64,000 nt of DNA from Lachnospiraceae bacterium (GTDB taxonomy: Bacteria > Bacillota > Clostridia > Lachnospirales > Lachnospiraceae): NCBI GenBank assembly GCA_017620255.1, contig JAFZQU010000037.1, positions 45,279-109,278 of the forward strand, given 5' to 3'. Each line of letters opens with the position of its first letter. Position 1 is the stretch's first letter. Position numbers and translations under genes: made by a program. Shown one piece after another: positions 8,439 through 16,919 of the stretch. Below the pieces are notes generated by a model. That model had not been told where the DNA came from. It saw only the letters and a program-made list of their open reading frames with translations, and did not search any database.

Positions 8439-9690
8439 GAAACTGTTCAAAGTGCTTGGCACTATCATGATCTGTCTCGTTGCCTGCTTTGGCATGCAGC
8501 GCAGTGCGAATGCAAAACCGCTCGATGAGATCGAAAACTTTATCATCACGGTCAAAGTGAATGACGATGCCTCGCTGGATATGACATACCATCTGGACTG
8601 GAGAGTTCTGGATTCCGATTCGGAAGGCCCGCTCACCTGGGTACAGATCGGTGCCCCGAATAAAAATCATGTCAGTAACGTGACGGCGCTCAGCGACACG
8701 GTCAGCAGTGCAAAACTGGATGGGAGCAAATTCAGGATCGATCTGGACCGCGCCTATACGGAGGGCGAGCTGGTCAGCTTTGATTTCGGCTTCCGCCAGG
8801 ATTACCTGTATCAGGTGAACAAGTTCCATGAAGGACAGACCGTCTATACCTATACACCCGGCTGGTTTGACGATATTGAGGTGGATGAACTTGTGATCCT
8901 GTGGGCGGAGGAAAAAGTGGACAGTTTTACGCCGGAAGCGGATCTGCAGGCAGACTGGTATGTCTTTACAACACATCTTGCACCGGGAGAAAAATATACG
9001 GTCACGGTCACCTATCCGAACGATGCCTACGGATTTGACTTAAGTCATACCGAGGAAGAGGATGATTCGGACCCGTGGTATATTTCGCTCATTGCCATCG
9101 TGATCTCGCTTGCCTCCATCGGGATGATGGTCGCTTTCTGTCTGCTGTTTTATTTTGCGATCGCTTATGTGGCCAATGCCGGATTCGGACTGCTCGGATA
9201 CGGGCTCTCTGCCCTGACGGGGTCGAACAAAAAGGTTACGCGCACGAAGATCGAATACTATAATGCCTGCCCGGGCTGCGGCGGACCGCGTGTGGAAGGG
9301 CAGGATATCTGCGCATACTGCGGCAAGAACATGATCAAGAGCACCGAGACGATCACGGAAGAGCAACTGAACAAAGAATACAAGAATGCGAAGAACTTTA
9401 AGGTGGACGGCGATTATAAGATCGGTAACTCCGGGAATGAATTTATCCGTGTGAGCACTGTGCCGATCACGCTTTCTTCCTATATGAAGAACGCTGCAAA
9501 AAGCAGCAGGGGAAGAGGAGGCGGAACGTCGCACCATTCGTCCTGTGCGCACAGTTCCTGCGCCTGTGCCTGTGCATGCGCCTGCGCGGGAGGCGGCAGG
9601 GCAGGCTGCTCCAATAAGGATTTTTACAAGACGGATCTGAAGCTTAAATATTTTGAAAACGCTAAACATCGGACGGATTCTATGGTATAA
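8431..9690 (+). CDS. Membrane protein with zinc ribbon and Cys-Ala repeat tail (DUF2207-like)
   Basis: A 419-residue protein. Residues 1-28 are a signal peptide (cleavage near SANA-KP) and residues 30-210 a beta-rich extracellular domain. Transmembrane segments lie at about 216-248 and possibly 249-263. A zinc ribbon follows (CPGCGG at 280-285, CAYCG at 294-298). The C-terminal tail at 371-394 reads SCAHSSCACACACACAGGGR and then AGC, with Cys372, 377, 379, 381, 383, 385 and 393. The Cys-Ala run is coded by mixed synonymous codons, so it is not a simple DNA repeat. The layout resembles DUF2207-type membrane proteins. ATG 8431 has GGAGAG at 8418-8423; it overlaps the radical SAM gene by 8 bases. 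The tail is inferred to be modified by that enzyme. Confidence 0.85.
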   Translation: MNKKLFKVLGTIMICLVACFGMQRSANAKPLDEIENFIITVKVNDDASLDMTYHLDWRVLDSDSEGPLTWVQIGAPNKNHVSNVTALSDTVSSAKLDGSKFRIDLDRAYTEGELVSFDFGFRQDYLYQVNKFHEGQTVYTYTPGWFDDIEVDELVILWAEEKVDSFTPEADLQADWYVFTTHLAPGEKYTVTVTYPNDAYGFDLSHTEEEDDSDPWYISLIAIVISLASIGMMVAFCLLFYFAIAYVANAGFGLLGYGLSALTGSNKKVTRTKIEYYNACPGCGGPRVEGQDICAYCGKNMIKSTETITEEQLNKEYKNAKNFKVDGDYKIGNSGNEFIRVSTVPITLSSYMKNAAKSSRGRGGGTSHHSSCAHSSCACACACACAGGGRAGCSNKDFYKTDLKLKYFENAKHRTDSMV

Positions 9691-9691
9691 T
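9663..9691 (+). promoter_or_regulatory. Sigma-A promoter with extended -10, overlapping a stop codon
   Basis: TAAACA (9663-9668), 17 bases, then TATAAT (9686-9691) preceded by TATGG. The TAA stop of the Cys-tail protein (9688-9690) is part of the TATAAT box. It drives the small gene at 9726. Confidence 0.75.
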
Positions 9692-9725
9692 ACAAGTATC
9701 AAACTGGTTGCAAAGGAGAGAGCCT

Positions 9726-9929
9726 ATGCAGAAGACAACGCAACTGACTGTTTTGGAAGTGCTGCTGATGATCTTATCCGCGTTTCTTGTGGGCGCGATC
9801 GGCGGCGTGCTTGTAAATTCGATCTACAAGCGTCTGACACGTGCCACGCAATACACGCAGTCCAAGGAACATAAAGCGGCGGATGATTTTCATGACGATC
9901 TCGTCATGGAAATGAGTGAACTGCGTTGA
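9726..9929 (+). CDS. Small single-span membrane protein
   Basis: A 67-residue protein with one transmembrane helix (about residues 10-33, LEVLLMILSAFLVGAIGGVL) and a charged cytoplasmic C-terminal half. I do not recognise a family. ATG 9726 follows AAGGAG (9713-9718) and its own promoter at 9663-9691. An upstream in-frame TTG at 9708 is inside the ribosome site. A terminator follows the stop after 21 bases. Its TGA overlaps a possible TTG start of the peptidase gene (TTGA). Confidence 0.7.
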   Translation: MQKTTQLTVLEVLLMILSAFLVGAIGGVLVNSIYKRLTRATQYTQSKEHKAADDFHDDLVMEMSELR

Positions 9930-10813
9930 GACCTTTAGCGGAAAATAGAGAGAGGTGCCTTTGTGGCGCCTCTTTTTGTGCAAAATGGGCAGGGAGCATC
10001 CTCTGGATCGCTGCCTGCTTTTTGCTGGCTGCCTGCAACACGGAGAATGCGGGGGAAACGCAGGAAGATATGCTGCCTGTGATCACGATCAGGCAGGCAG
10101 AGCCTGAAGCGGCTCCTGCCGGTGATGCTTCTTCGGAGGAGCTGCAGCAGGATACGACGTCTGAAGCGGGATCTGATGTGCCTGCGTGGGAGAGCGGAGA
10201 TATCAGTGAACAGTTCTACAGTAGCGAGATCTCAGACGAACTCTTTGCCACGATGTACGGAAAATCCTTTAAGGAGGACTGCACGCTGCCAAGGGAGGAC
10301 CTCAGGTATCTGCATGTTCTGCATAAGACGATCGAAGGCGAAACGATGGAAGGCGAGCTGGTCGTCAACTTTCATATTGCAGACCAGGTGCTTGCCATCT
10401 TCCGCGAGCTCTATGAAAACGACTACCCGATCGAAAAGATCCGGCTGATCGATGTCTATGATGCGGACGACGAGCGGTCCATGGCGGACAACAACACGTC
10501 CTGCTTCAATTACCGGCTGGTGTCCGATACGAACAATATTTCCAAGCACGGCAGGGGGCTCGCGATCGACTTAAATCCGTTTTACAACCCTTATGTCAGG
10601 AGCAGAAACGGAGAAACGGTGATCGAGCCTGCAGGTTCCGATGCATATGCCGACCGGGCGGCTGATTTTCCCTATAAGATCGACACGGACGACCTGGCCT
10701 ACCGGCTGTTTACGCAGCAGGGATTCACCTGGGGCGGGTCGTGGAAAAATTCAAAGGATTACCAGCATTTTGAGGTCCCCGCGGAACAGATAAAGATCTG
10801 GTATCCGGAGTAG
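9926..10813 (+). CDS. M15-type D,D-carboxypeptidase/endopeptidase lipoprotein, start uncertain
   Basis: A zinc peptidase that should trim peptidoglycan stem peptides on the cell surface. The M15 zinc-site motifs are SKHGRGLAIDLN (His and Asp) and KDYQHFEVP (His). A lipoprotein-like sequence ends in FLLAAC (Cys37 from the TTG start), followed by an acidic linker. There is no in-frame ATG before the lipobox. The only upstream start is TTG 9926, coupled to the previous stop, but the frame then runs through a terminator and a strange Cys-rich N-terminus. ATG 9985 is one base out of frame. Removing one G from the GGG at 9992-9994 would give MGRSILWIAACFLLAAC, a clean signal. A frameshift (real or sequencing error) is therefore possible. 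Confidence 0.7.
   Translation: MRPLAENRERCLCGASFCAKWAGSILWIAACFLLAACNTENAGETQEDMLPVITIRQAEPEAAPAGDASSEELQQDTTSEAGSDVPAWESGDISEQFYSSEISDELFATMYGKSFKEDCTLPREDLRYLHVLHKTIEGETMEGELVVNFHIADQVLAIFRELYENDYPIEKIRLIDVYDADDERSMADNNTSCFNYRLVSDTNNISKHGRGLAIDLNPFYNPYVRSRNGETVIEPAGSDAYADRAADFPYKIDTDDLAYRLFTQQGFTWGGSWKNSKDYQHFEVPAEQIKIWYPE
9951..9977 (+). terminator. Rho-independent terminator after the small membrane gene
   Basis: AGAGGTGCC (9951-9959) pairs with GGCGCCTCT (9965-9973), with one G-U pair and a TTTGT loop, followed by five T. It lies inside the only open frame that could give the M15 peptidase gene an upstream start, a conflict noted at that gene. Confidence 0.75.
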
Positions 10814-10821
10814 CCCGGACG

Positions 10822-10850
10822 TTTATATACAGGCGTATTTGTAGTATAAT
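10822..10850 (+). promoter_or_regulatory. Sigma-A promoter of the molybdenum hydroxylase operon
   Basis: TTTATA (10822-10827), 17 bases, TATAAT (10845-10850). It lies 41 bases before the ATG at 10892, whose ribosome site AAGGAGG is at 10879-10885. Confidence 0.7.
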
Positions 10851-10891
10851 CTGATTGGATGGACTTATGTCGGATCCTAAGGAGGTATGGG

Positions 10892-13042
10892 ATGGTATTG
10901 GAGAAGATCAGTGAATCCGTTGTGAAAAAGGATCACGCCCCCAAAATGGCTGGGGAAAGCATTTATGTGGCCGATTACAATACGGCCAAAGACGGCAGCA
11001 GGATCCTGACCGGAAAGGTACTGCATGCAAAGATCGCGCGTGCGAAGGTCCTCGGCGTGGATCTGCCGGAAATGCCAGACGGGTATTTGTATGTGGATGC
11101 GAAAGACATCCCCGGGGATAATAACGTCAACATCGTGCTGGACGACATGCCCGTATTTTGCCGTGATACGGTTGAATACATCGGCGAGGCGATCGGCATG
11201 GTTGTAGGCCCCGATGAAAAAGAAGTGGACAGGATCCTGTCCGCGATAGAAGTCAGATACGAGGAACTGCCGCCGGTGCTCGATCTTCGTACTGCCAAAG
11301 AAGCATTCTTCACATACGAATACGGGCACGGCGATATGGAAAAAGCATTCGCCGAGGCAGACCATGTGTATGAGGAAGAATTCGAGACCGGCTATCAGGA
11401 ACAGACTTATCTGGAGACGCAGGGCATGATGGCCGAGCCGGAGGCGGACGGCAGTATGTATGTGCATGGCAGTATGCAGTGTATCTACTATGTGCACGGC
11501 GCGGTCAAGAGGGTCTTGAACTGTGAACAGGACGGCGTGCACATCTTTCAGGATGTGACAGGCGGCGGATTTGGCGGAAAAGAAGCGTTTCCGTCAATCC
11601 TGGCAACGCAGGTCGCCGTTGCGGCAAAGAAAGCAAATGCACCGGTCCGCTGCGTGTTTGACCGCAGAGAGGACATGGAATACACCTCGAAGCGTCATCC
11701 TTCGATCTGCCGTTACCGCGCAGCCGTCAAAGACGGGAAAGTCACGGCGATGGACTGTGATGTCGTCTTTAACGCAGGCGCGTATTCCACGCTTTCGGCA
11801 GTTGTCCTGCAGCGCGGACTGATCGCAGCCCCCGGCGTCTATAACATACCGAATATCCATGTGACCGGAAGAGCACTGAAGACCAACACATCTCCCTGCG
11901 GCGCCTACAGAGGGTTTGGTGCACCGCAGACTTTCTTTGCGATCGAGCGGATCATGGATCATATCGCACAGGACCTTTCGATCGAGCCGCTTGCATTTCG
12001 TGAAGCGCACCTTGTAAAAGAAGGAGATTCAACATCGACCTGCGGTCGATACCACTTCCCGGTGCCGCTGCAGGATATGATCAATGAGATCGATAAGGTT
12101 TCCGATTTCCGCAAAAAACGGATCGAATACAATAAACCGCAGACCGGCAGATACCGCAGGGGGATCGGCATTTCCTTAAATTTCCACGGGGCCGGTTTTA
12201 CGGGTTCAGGTGAGAGAGATATCATCAAAGCAGTCACCAGACTGCGTAAATACGCCGACGGAAGCGTAGAGATCCTGGCATCAAACGGTGAGATCGGACA
12301 GGGTGTCAGGACCACGTTCTGCAAGATCGTCGCCAATGAACTGAACCTGCCCCTTTCCAAGGTGCGCTATGAGCATCCGGATACGGCAAGGGTTCCCGAC
12401 TCAGGGCCGACGGTCGCATCCAGATCCCTGATGACGGTTGGCGAGCTGCTCCGCCGTGCATCGATCCAGCTTCGGGAGATCTGGGAGGACGGGATCGAAC
12501 AGGAAGTGGAAGAGAGATACAGGCAGCCGGATTTCCTGATCCCGTTTGATCTGGATAAATTTGAAGGCGACGCCTATCCGACATACGCATGGGCGGTTAA
12601 TGCCGTGGAACTGGAAGTGGATACATACACGGGTATCGCGCAGGTGCTTGGCGCGTACGGCAACTTCGATGTGGGTACACCGATGGATTACAACATCGTC
12701 ATGGGCCAGATGGAAGGCGGATTCCTGCAGGGGATCGGGTATTCCTCCATCGAGAAGATGGACTATGACAACAAGGGACGGATCCGGAACAATTCTTTCT
12801 CGGATTATCTGATCCCGACCACAAAAGATGTGCCGAACATGCAGTGCATGCTGCACGTCGTAAAATATCCCGACGGACCGTACGGTGCGAAGGGAGCCGG
12901 GGAACTGCCGTTAGTCGGTGTGCCGGGTGCTTACGTCAGCGCACTTGAGCAGGCACTTGGCGGATGCAAAAAACACAGCCTGAATCATGCGCCGTTTACG
13001 GCGGAAGATACGCTGCTGGAACTGATGAAGGAGGCGGAATGA
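10892..13042 (+). CDS. xdhA: Xanthine dehydrogenase-type molybdenum-binding subunit
   Basis: A 716-residue protein with the a/b hammerhead domain at the N-terminus and the two molybdopterin-binding domains after it. Motifs seen are TGGGFGGKE (about residue 223), GAYRGFGAPQ (about 337), GEIGQGVRTTF (about 467) and GAKGAGELPLVGVPGA (about 664), whose Glu is the catalytic base in this family. It should hydroxylate a purine or other N-heterocycle, passing electrons through the [2Fe-2S] and FAD subunits encoded next. ATG 10892 follows AAGGAGG with good spacing; the frame extends up to ATG 10859 without a ribosome site. Substrate is not certain from sequence. Confidence 0.88.
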   Translation: MVLEKISESVVKKDHAPKMAGESIYVADYNTAKDGSRILTGKVLHAKIARAKVLGVDLPEMPDGYLYVDAKDIPGDNNVNIVLDDMPVFCRDTVEYIGEAIGMVVGPDEKEVDRILSAIEVRYEELPPVLDLRTAKEAFFTYEYGHGDMEKAFAEADHVYEEEFETGYQEQTYLETQGMMAEPEADGSMYVHGSMQCIYYVHGAVKRVLNCEQDGVHIFQDVTGGGFGGKEAFPSILATQVAVAAKKANAPVRCVFDRREDMEYTSKRHPSICRYRAAVKDGKVTAMDCDVVFNAGAYSTLSAVVLQRGLIAAPGVYNIPNIHVTGRALKTNTSPCGAYRGFGAPQTFFAIERIMDHIAQDLSIEPLAFREAHLVKEGDSTSTCGRYHFPVPLQDMINEIDKVSDFRKKRIEYNKPQTGRYRRGIGISLNFHGAGFTGSGERDIIKAVTRLRKYADGSVEILASNGEIGQGVRTTFCKIVANELNLPLSKVRYEHPDTARVPDSGPTVASRSLMTVGELLRRASIQLREIWEDGIEQEVEERYRQPDFLIPFDLDKFEGDAYPTYAWAVNAVELEVDTYTGIAQVLGAYGNFDVGTPMDYNIVMGQMEGGFLQGIGYSSIEKMDYDNKGRIRNNSFSDYLIPTTKDVPNMQCMLHVVKYPDGPYGAKGAGELPLVGVPGAYVSALEQALGGCKKHSLNHAPFTAEDTLLELMKEAE

Positions 13043-13043
13043 T

Positions 13044-13511
13044 ATGGTTGAATTTGTATTGAACGGACAAAATGTATCATATGACGGAGATCCCGCAGAC
13101 CGCCTGCTGGATGTACTGCGAGATGTATTTGACTGTAAGAGCGTAAAGTGCGGATGTAAAGAAGGAGAGTGCGGCGCCTGCGCCGTTTTGATCGACGGGA
13201 TCCTGTACAATTCCTGCTGTGTGGCCATGGGATCCTTATCCGGCAGATCCGTCCTGACACTTGAGGGATACCGGGAAACGGAGCGGTTTGCCGTGCTTGA
13301 CAAGGCTTTTGGCGAAGCGTCGGCCGTACAGTGCGGTTTCTGTATTCCGGGCATGGTAATGGCGGCAGAAGCGCTGCTTTCAAAGAATCCGCATCCGGAT
13401 AAGGATGAGATCCGCGAGGGCCTTTCCGGAAATCTGTGCCGCTGCACAGGCTATAATGCGATCGTGACCGCGATTGAAAACGCAGCAAAGGAGGGCAACG
13501 GATTATGGTAA
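13044..13511 (+). CDS. xdhC: Molybdenum hydroxylase [2Fe-2S] subunit
   Basis: A 155-residue ferredoxin-like subunit. The first cluster is bound by CGCKEGECGAC with a later Cys, and the second by QCGFC and CRCTGY. Length and order match the stand-alone iron-sulfur subunits of xanthine dehydrogenase. The ATG lies one base after the stop of the Mo subunit, and the end overlaps the FAD subunit by 7 bases, so the three are made together. It carries electrons from the Mo centre to FAD. Confidence 0.9.
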   Translation: MVEFVLNGQNVSYDGDPADRLLDVLRDVFDCKSVKCGCKEGECGACAVLIDGILYNSCCVAMGSLSGRSVLTLEGYRETERFAVLDKAFGEASAVQCGFCIPGMVMAAEALLSKNPHPDKDEIREGLSGNLCRCTGYNAIVTAIENAAKEGNGLW

Positions 13512-14317
13512 ATTACGCACCCCTGACATTGGATGAAGCATTATCGGTCCGTTCCTCTATGGAGGTTGTGCCTTATGCCGGCGGAACGGATCTGATGGTT
13601 GAAAACCGCAAGGATGTGACCTATCTGTTTTTAAACCGCATCGATGAATTGAAGCAGATCCGGGAAGATGACCGCTATATCCGGATCGGCGCCGGTGTGA
13701 CTTTTACGCAGGCGCTTGGCTGTGAGTTCGTCCCGCAGATCATGAAGGATGCACTCGCAAAGATCGCGGCTCCTGCGATCCGCAATGCCGGCACGTTCGG
13801 CGGCAATCTGGGAAACGGATCCGCAAAAGCGGATTCCGTCCTGATCGAATATGCAATGGATGCAAAGATCGTTCTGCGCTCCAAAGACGGAGAGCGGATC
13901 GTGGATGTCGACAGATTCTATCGCGGCAACAGGGACATCGACTTAAATAAGGACGAACTGATCACGGAGATCCTGCTTCCGAAGGATCCCATCGGCACCT
14001 ACCGTTACCAGAAAGTCGGCGGCAGAAATGCACTTGCCATTTCCCGGATCAGTTTTGCCGGGATCTGCAAAACGGACGGGGAGAAGGTGACAAACTTTGC
14101 GGTTGCCTTTGGGGCGGTCAGCGCGACCGTTCTGCGCTTTAAGGAGATCGAAGCACGCCTTATTGGCAAGACGGTCAAAGAATGCGCTGCGATGAAAGAA
14201 GAGATCCTGAAACAATACAGTGATGCCATGGTACTGACCAGGGGACGCGTGTCGGCGGAATACAGAAAGGCTGTCTGCACAAACCTGCTGCGTGACTTCC
14301 TGGACTCGGTTTTCTGA
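13505..14317 (+). CDS. xdhB: Molybdenum hydroxylase FAD-binding subunit
   Basis: A 270-residue protein of the CO dehydrogenase/xanthine dehydrogenase FAD family. The N-terminal FAD loop is YAGGTDLMVE and the second is IRNAGTFGGNLGNGSAKADS. A C-terminal CODH flavoprotein domain follows. It overlaps the [2Fe-2S] gene by 7 bases and precedes the fused Fe-S/Mo gene by 13 bases. It is the only FAD subunit in the cluster, so it may serve both Mo subunits. It would pass electrons to NAD+ or another acceptor. Confidence 0.9.
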   Translation: MVNYAPLTLDEALSVRSSMEVVPYAGGTDLMVENRKDVTYLFLNRIDELKQIREDDRYIRIGAGVTFTQALGCEFVPQIMKDALAKIAAPAIRNAGTFGGNLGNGSAKADSVLIEYAMDAKIVLRSKDGERIVDVDRFYRGNRDIDLNKDELITEILLPKDPIGTYRYQKVGGRNALAISRISFAGICKTDGEKVTNFAVAFGAVSATVLRFKEIEARLIGKTVKECAAMKEEILKQYSDAMVLTRGRVSAEYRKAVCTNLLRDFLDSVF

Positions 14318-14330
14318 TACGGAGAGAAAG

Positions 14331-16895
14331 ATGTATACGATCAATATCAACGGAAAAGACTATGAATGTGCGCATGACAAGAAACTCCTGCGCTTCCTGC
14401 GTGATGACCTCCATCTGACCGCGGCAAAGGACGGATGTTCCGAGGGCGCCTGCGGTACCTGTACGGTCCTGGTGGACGGGCAGAAGGTCAAGGCGTGTGT
14501 ACCGCTCTTGTCCAAGCTGGAAGGGAAAAAGATCCTTACGGTAGAGGGGATCGATCCGGAGGAGATGCGCGTCTATGAACACTGCTTTGCACAGGCGGGA
14601 GCCGTGCAGTGCGGATTCTGCATTCCCGGCATGATCATTTCCGCAAAAAGCCTGTTGGACGTGAACAAAAACCCCACCAGAAAGGATGTCAAGGCAGCGA
14701 TCAAAGGAAATCTCTGCCGTTGCACCGGCTACCGGAAGATAGAGGATGCGATCCTGCTTGCGGCTGATTTCTTCAGGGAAAAGAAAGAGATCCCGGCAGC
14801 CCCTTCGCAACTGCATATGAATGAACATGCAAAGCGGATCGATGCGGCGGAAAAGGTAAACGGAAAAGGGATCTATACGGATGATATCTATCTGCCGGGC
14901 ATGCTGTACGGAAAATGCCTCTATTCCAAATATCCGCGGGCCGTCATCAACGCGATCCGTGTGGAAAAAGCGCTCGCACATCCCGATTGTGTGGAGATCC
15001 TGACCAAAGAGGACGTGCCCTACAATCTCATCGGGCACCTGAAACAGGACTGGGATGTAATGATGGGCGTGGGCGATACCACGAAGTATCTCGGGAACGT
15101 ACTGGCTGTTGTTGCTTCCAACAAACAGGAAGCACTGGATGAGATCCTCTCCCTGATCGAAGTGGATTATACCGAACTGAAACCGGTCACCTCCCCGTAT
15201 GATGCGCTGCGGGGCGATGCACCGCTGCTCCATCCGGACGGGAATGTGATGAGCCGCGCCAATCTGGTCCGCGGAAACGCAGATCAGGCTATTGCAAATT
15301 CCAAATATGTGGTCACGAGAAAATATAAGACACCCTGGCAGGAACACGGCTTCATGGAGCCGGAATGCTGCGTGGCACTTCCGGAAGGGGAAGACGGACT
15401 TCTGATCTATACGACGAGCCAGTCCATTTATGACGTGCAGCGCGAATGCGCGCAGATGTTAAAGCTCCCGCCGGAAAAAGTACACGTGCATGCACCGCTT
15501 GTCGGCGGCGGTTTCGGCGGCAAAGAAGACATGACCGTGCAGCCGTATGCGGCGCTGTTAGCCTGGGTTCTGAAACAGCCCGTCAAGATCAAATATTCCA
15601 GACAGGAAAGCCTTGCCTACCATGTCAAGCGCCATCCGATGGAAATGGAATTTACGACGGCCTGCGATGAAAACGGGATACTCACCGCCATGAAAGGCAT
15701 AATCATAGCAGATACGGGTGCGTACGCTTCCCTTGGAGGACCGGTACTCCACCGGGCCTGCACGCATGCCGCGGGACCGTATAATTATCAGAATATCGAT
15801 ATCTTCGGCATGTCGGTCTATACCAATAATGTCGTAGCAGGAGCCTTCCGCGGGTTTGGCGTTACGCAGAGCTGCTTTGCCACGGAAATGAACATCAATC
15901 TGCTTGCGGAAATGGTCGGACTCGACCCGTGGGAATTCCGCAGGAGAAACGCGATCAAACCGGGAGATATCTTACCGAACGGACAGACGGCAGACCCGAA
16001 TACGAACATGGAAGCCTGCCTGGATGCCGTGAAGGATATCTTTTACCAAAACAAATATGCAGGCATCGCCTGCGGGTTCAAGAATTCCGGAACCGGTATG
16101 GGAAAAAAGGATATCGGACGTGTTCTTTTATCCGTGGAAGACGGAAAGATCCATATCCGCACCTCCGCTTCCTGTATGGGACAGGGGATCGGGCAGATGG
16201 TCCTGACCGAGATCTGTCATGTCACGGATCTGGATCCGGCGCTGTTTGTCTTTGAGAATGCCGACACGGTCAGGACGCCTGATGCAGGCACATCCACCGC
16301 GTCGCGCCAGACAGTCATGACAGGTGAAGCCGCCAGACGCGCCGGCGAGAAACTGAAACTGGCGATGCAGGGTAAAACGGTCAGTGATCTGAACGGGATG
16401 GAATTCTTCGGCGAGTTCTCCGCCATCACGGATCCGCTCGGAGCCATCAAGGAAAATCCTGTCAGCCATATTTCTTACTCCTACGGTGTGCAGGTGGTGA
16501 TCCTGAATGAAGAGGGCAGGATCGAAAAAGCCGTTTCCGCATTTGATGTGGGAACGCCCGTGAACATCCAGTCCGTGGAAGGACAGATCGAGGGCGGCAT
16601 GCTCATGGGAATCGGCTATGGTGTGACCGAGAAGTTTGAATGTGTGGACGGCTATCCGAAGAGCCGGTTCGGAACGATCGGATTTATGCGTGCGGACGCA
16701 GCCCCCGAACTGGATGTGATCTTATGCGAACCGAAGGAAGAGGATAAATTGCAATATTCGCTTGGCGCCAAAGGGTGCGGGGAACTGTGTATGATCCCGA
16801 CTGCACCGGCTTGTGCGCTGGCTTACTACAGATATGACGGCAAATTCAGGCAGGAACTTCCGCTTGCGGATACGCCCTACAGGCCGGGTAAATAA
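14331..16895 (+). CDS. Molybdenum hydroxylase with fused [2Fe-2S] and Mo domains (XdhD-like)
   Basis: An 854-residue fusion. Residues 1-150 hold two [2Fe-2S] sites (CSEGACGTC, QCGFC, CRCTGY) and the rest is a Mo-binding subunit. Motifs include VGGGFGGKED (about residue 390), GAFRGFG (about 503), SCMGQGIGQ (about 615) and GAKGCGEL (about 812). This architecture is known from E. coli XdhD and the selenium-dependent xanthine dehydrogenases of Clostridia; whether this enzyme uses selenium is unknown. ATG 14331 has GGAGAGA at 14321-14327; the frame extends to GTG 14292 inside the FAD gene. A second Mo subunit next to xdhA suggests two substrates or two steps, for example in purine breakdown. Confidence 0.87.
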   Translation: MYTININGKDYECAHDKKLLRFLRDDLHLTAAKDGCSEGACGTCTVLVDGQKVKACVPLLSKLEGKKILTVEGIDPEEMRVYEHCFAQAGAVQCGFCIPGMIISAKSLLDVNKNPTRKDVKAAIKGNLCRCTGYRKIEDAILLAADFFREKKEIPAAPSQLHMNEHAKRIDAAEKVNGKGIYTDDIYLPGMLYGKCLYSKYPRAVINAIRVEKALAHPDCVEILTKEDVPYNLIGHLKQDWDVMMGVGDTTKYLGNVLAVVASNKQEALDEILSLIEVDYTELKPVTSPYDALRGDAPLLHPDGNVMSRANLVRGNADQAIANSKYVVTRKYKTPWQEHGFMEPECCVALPEGEDGLLIYTTSQSIYDVQRECAQMLKLPPEKVHVHAPLVGGGFGGKEDMTVQPYAALLAWVLKQPVKIKYSRQESLAYHVKRHPMEMEFTTACDENGILTAMKGIIIADTGAYASLGGPVLHRACTHAAGPYNYQNIDIFGMSVYTNNVVAGAFRGFGVTQSCFATEMNINLLAEMVGLDPWEFRRRNAIKPGDILPNGQTADPNTNMEACLDAVKDIFYQNKYAGIACGFKNSGTGMGKKDIGRVLLSVEDGKIHIRTSASCMGQGIGQMVLTEICHVTDLDPALFVFENADTVRTPDAGTSTASRQTVMTGEAARRAGEKLKLAMQGKTVSDLNGMEFFGEFSAITDPLGAIKENPVSHISYSYGVQVVILNEEGRIEKAVSAFDVGTPVNIQSVEGQIEGGMLMGIGYGVTEKFECVDGYPKSRFGTIGFMRADAAPELDVILCEPKEEDKLQYSLGAKGCGELCMIPTAPACALAYYRYDGKFRQELPLADTPYRPGK

Positions 16896-16919
16896 TATAG
16901 AAAGATTGGAAGCAAGAAA

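Noticed and set aside
14175..15347. A 390-codon minus-strand frame opposite the FAD and fused hydroxylase genes
   Set aside because: The plus-strand genes carry all expected cofactor motifs; the antisense product has none.
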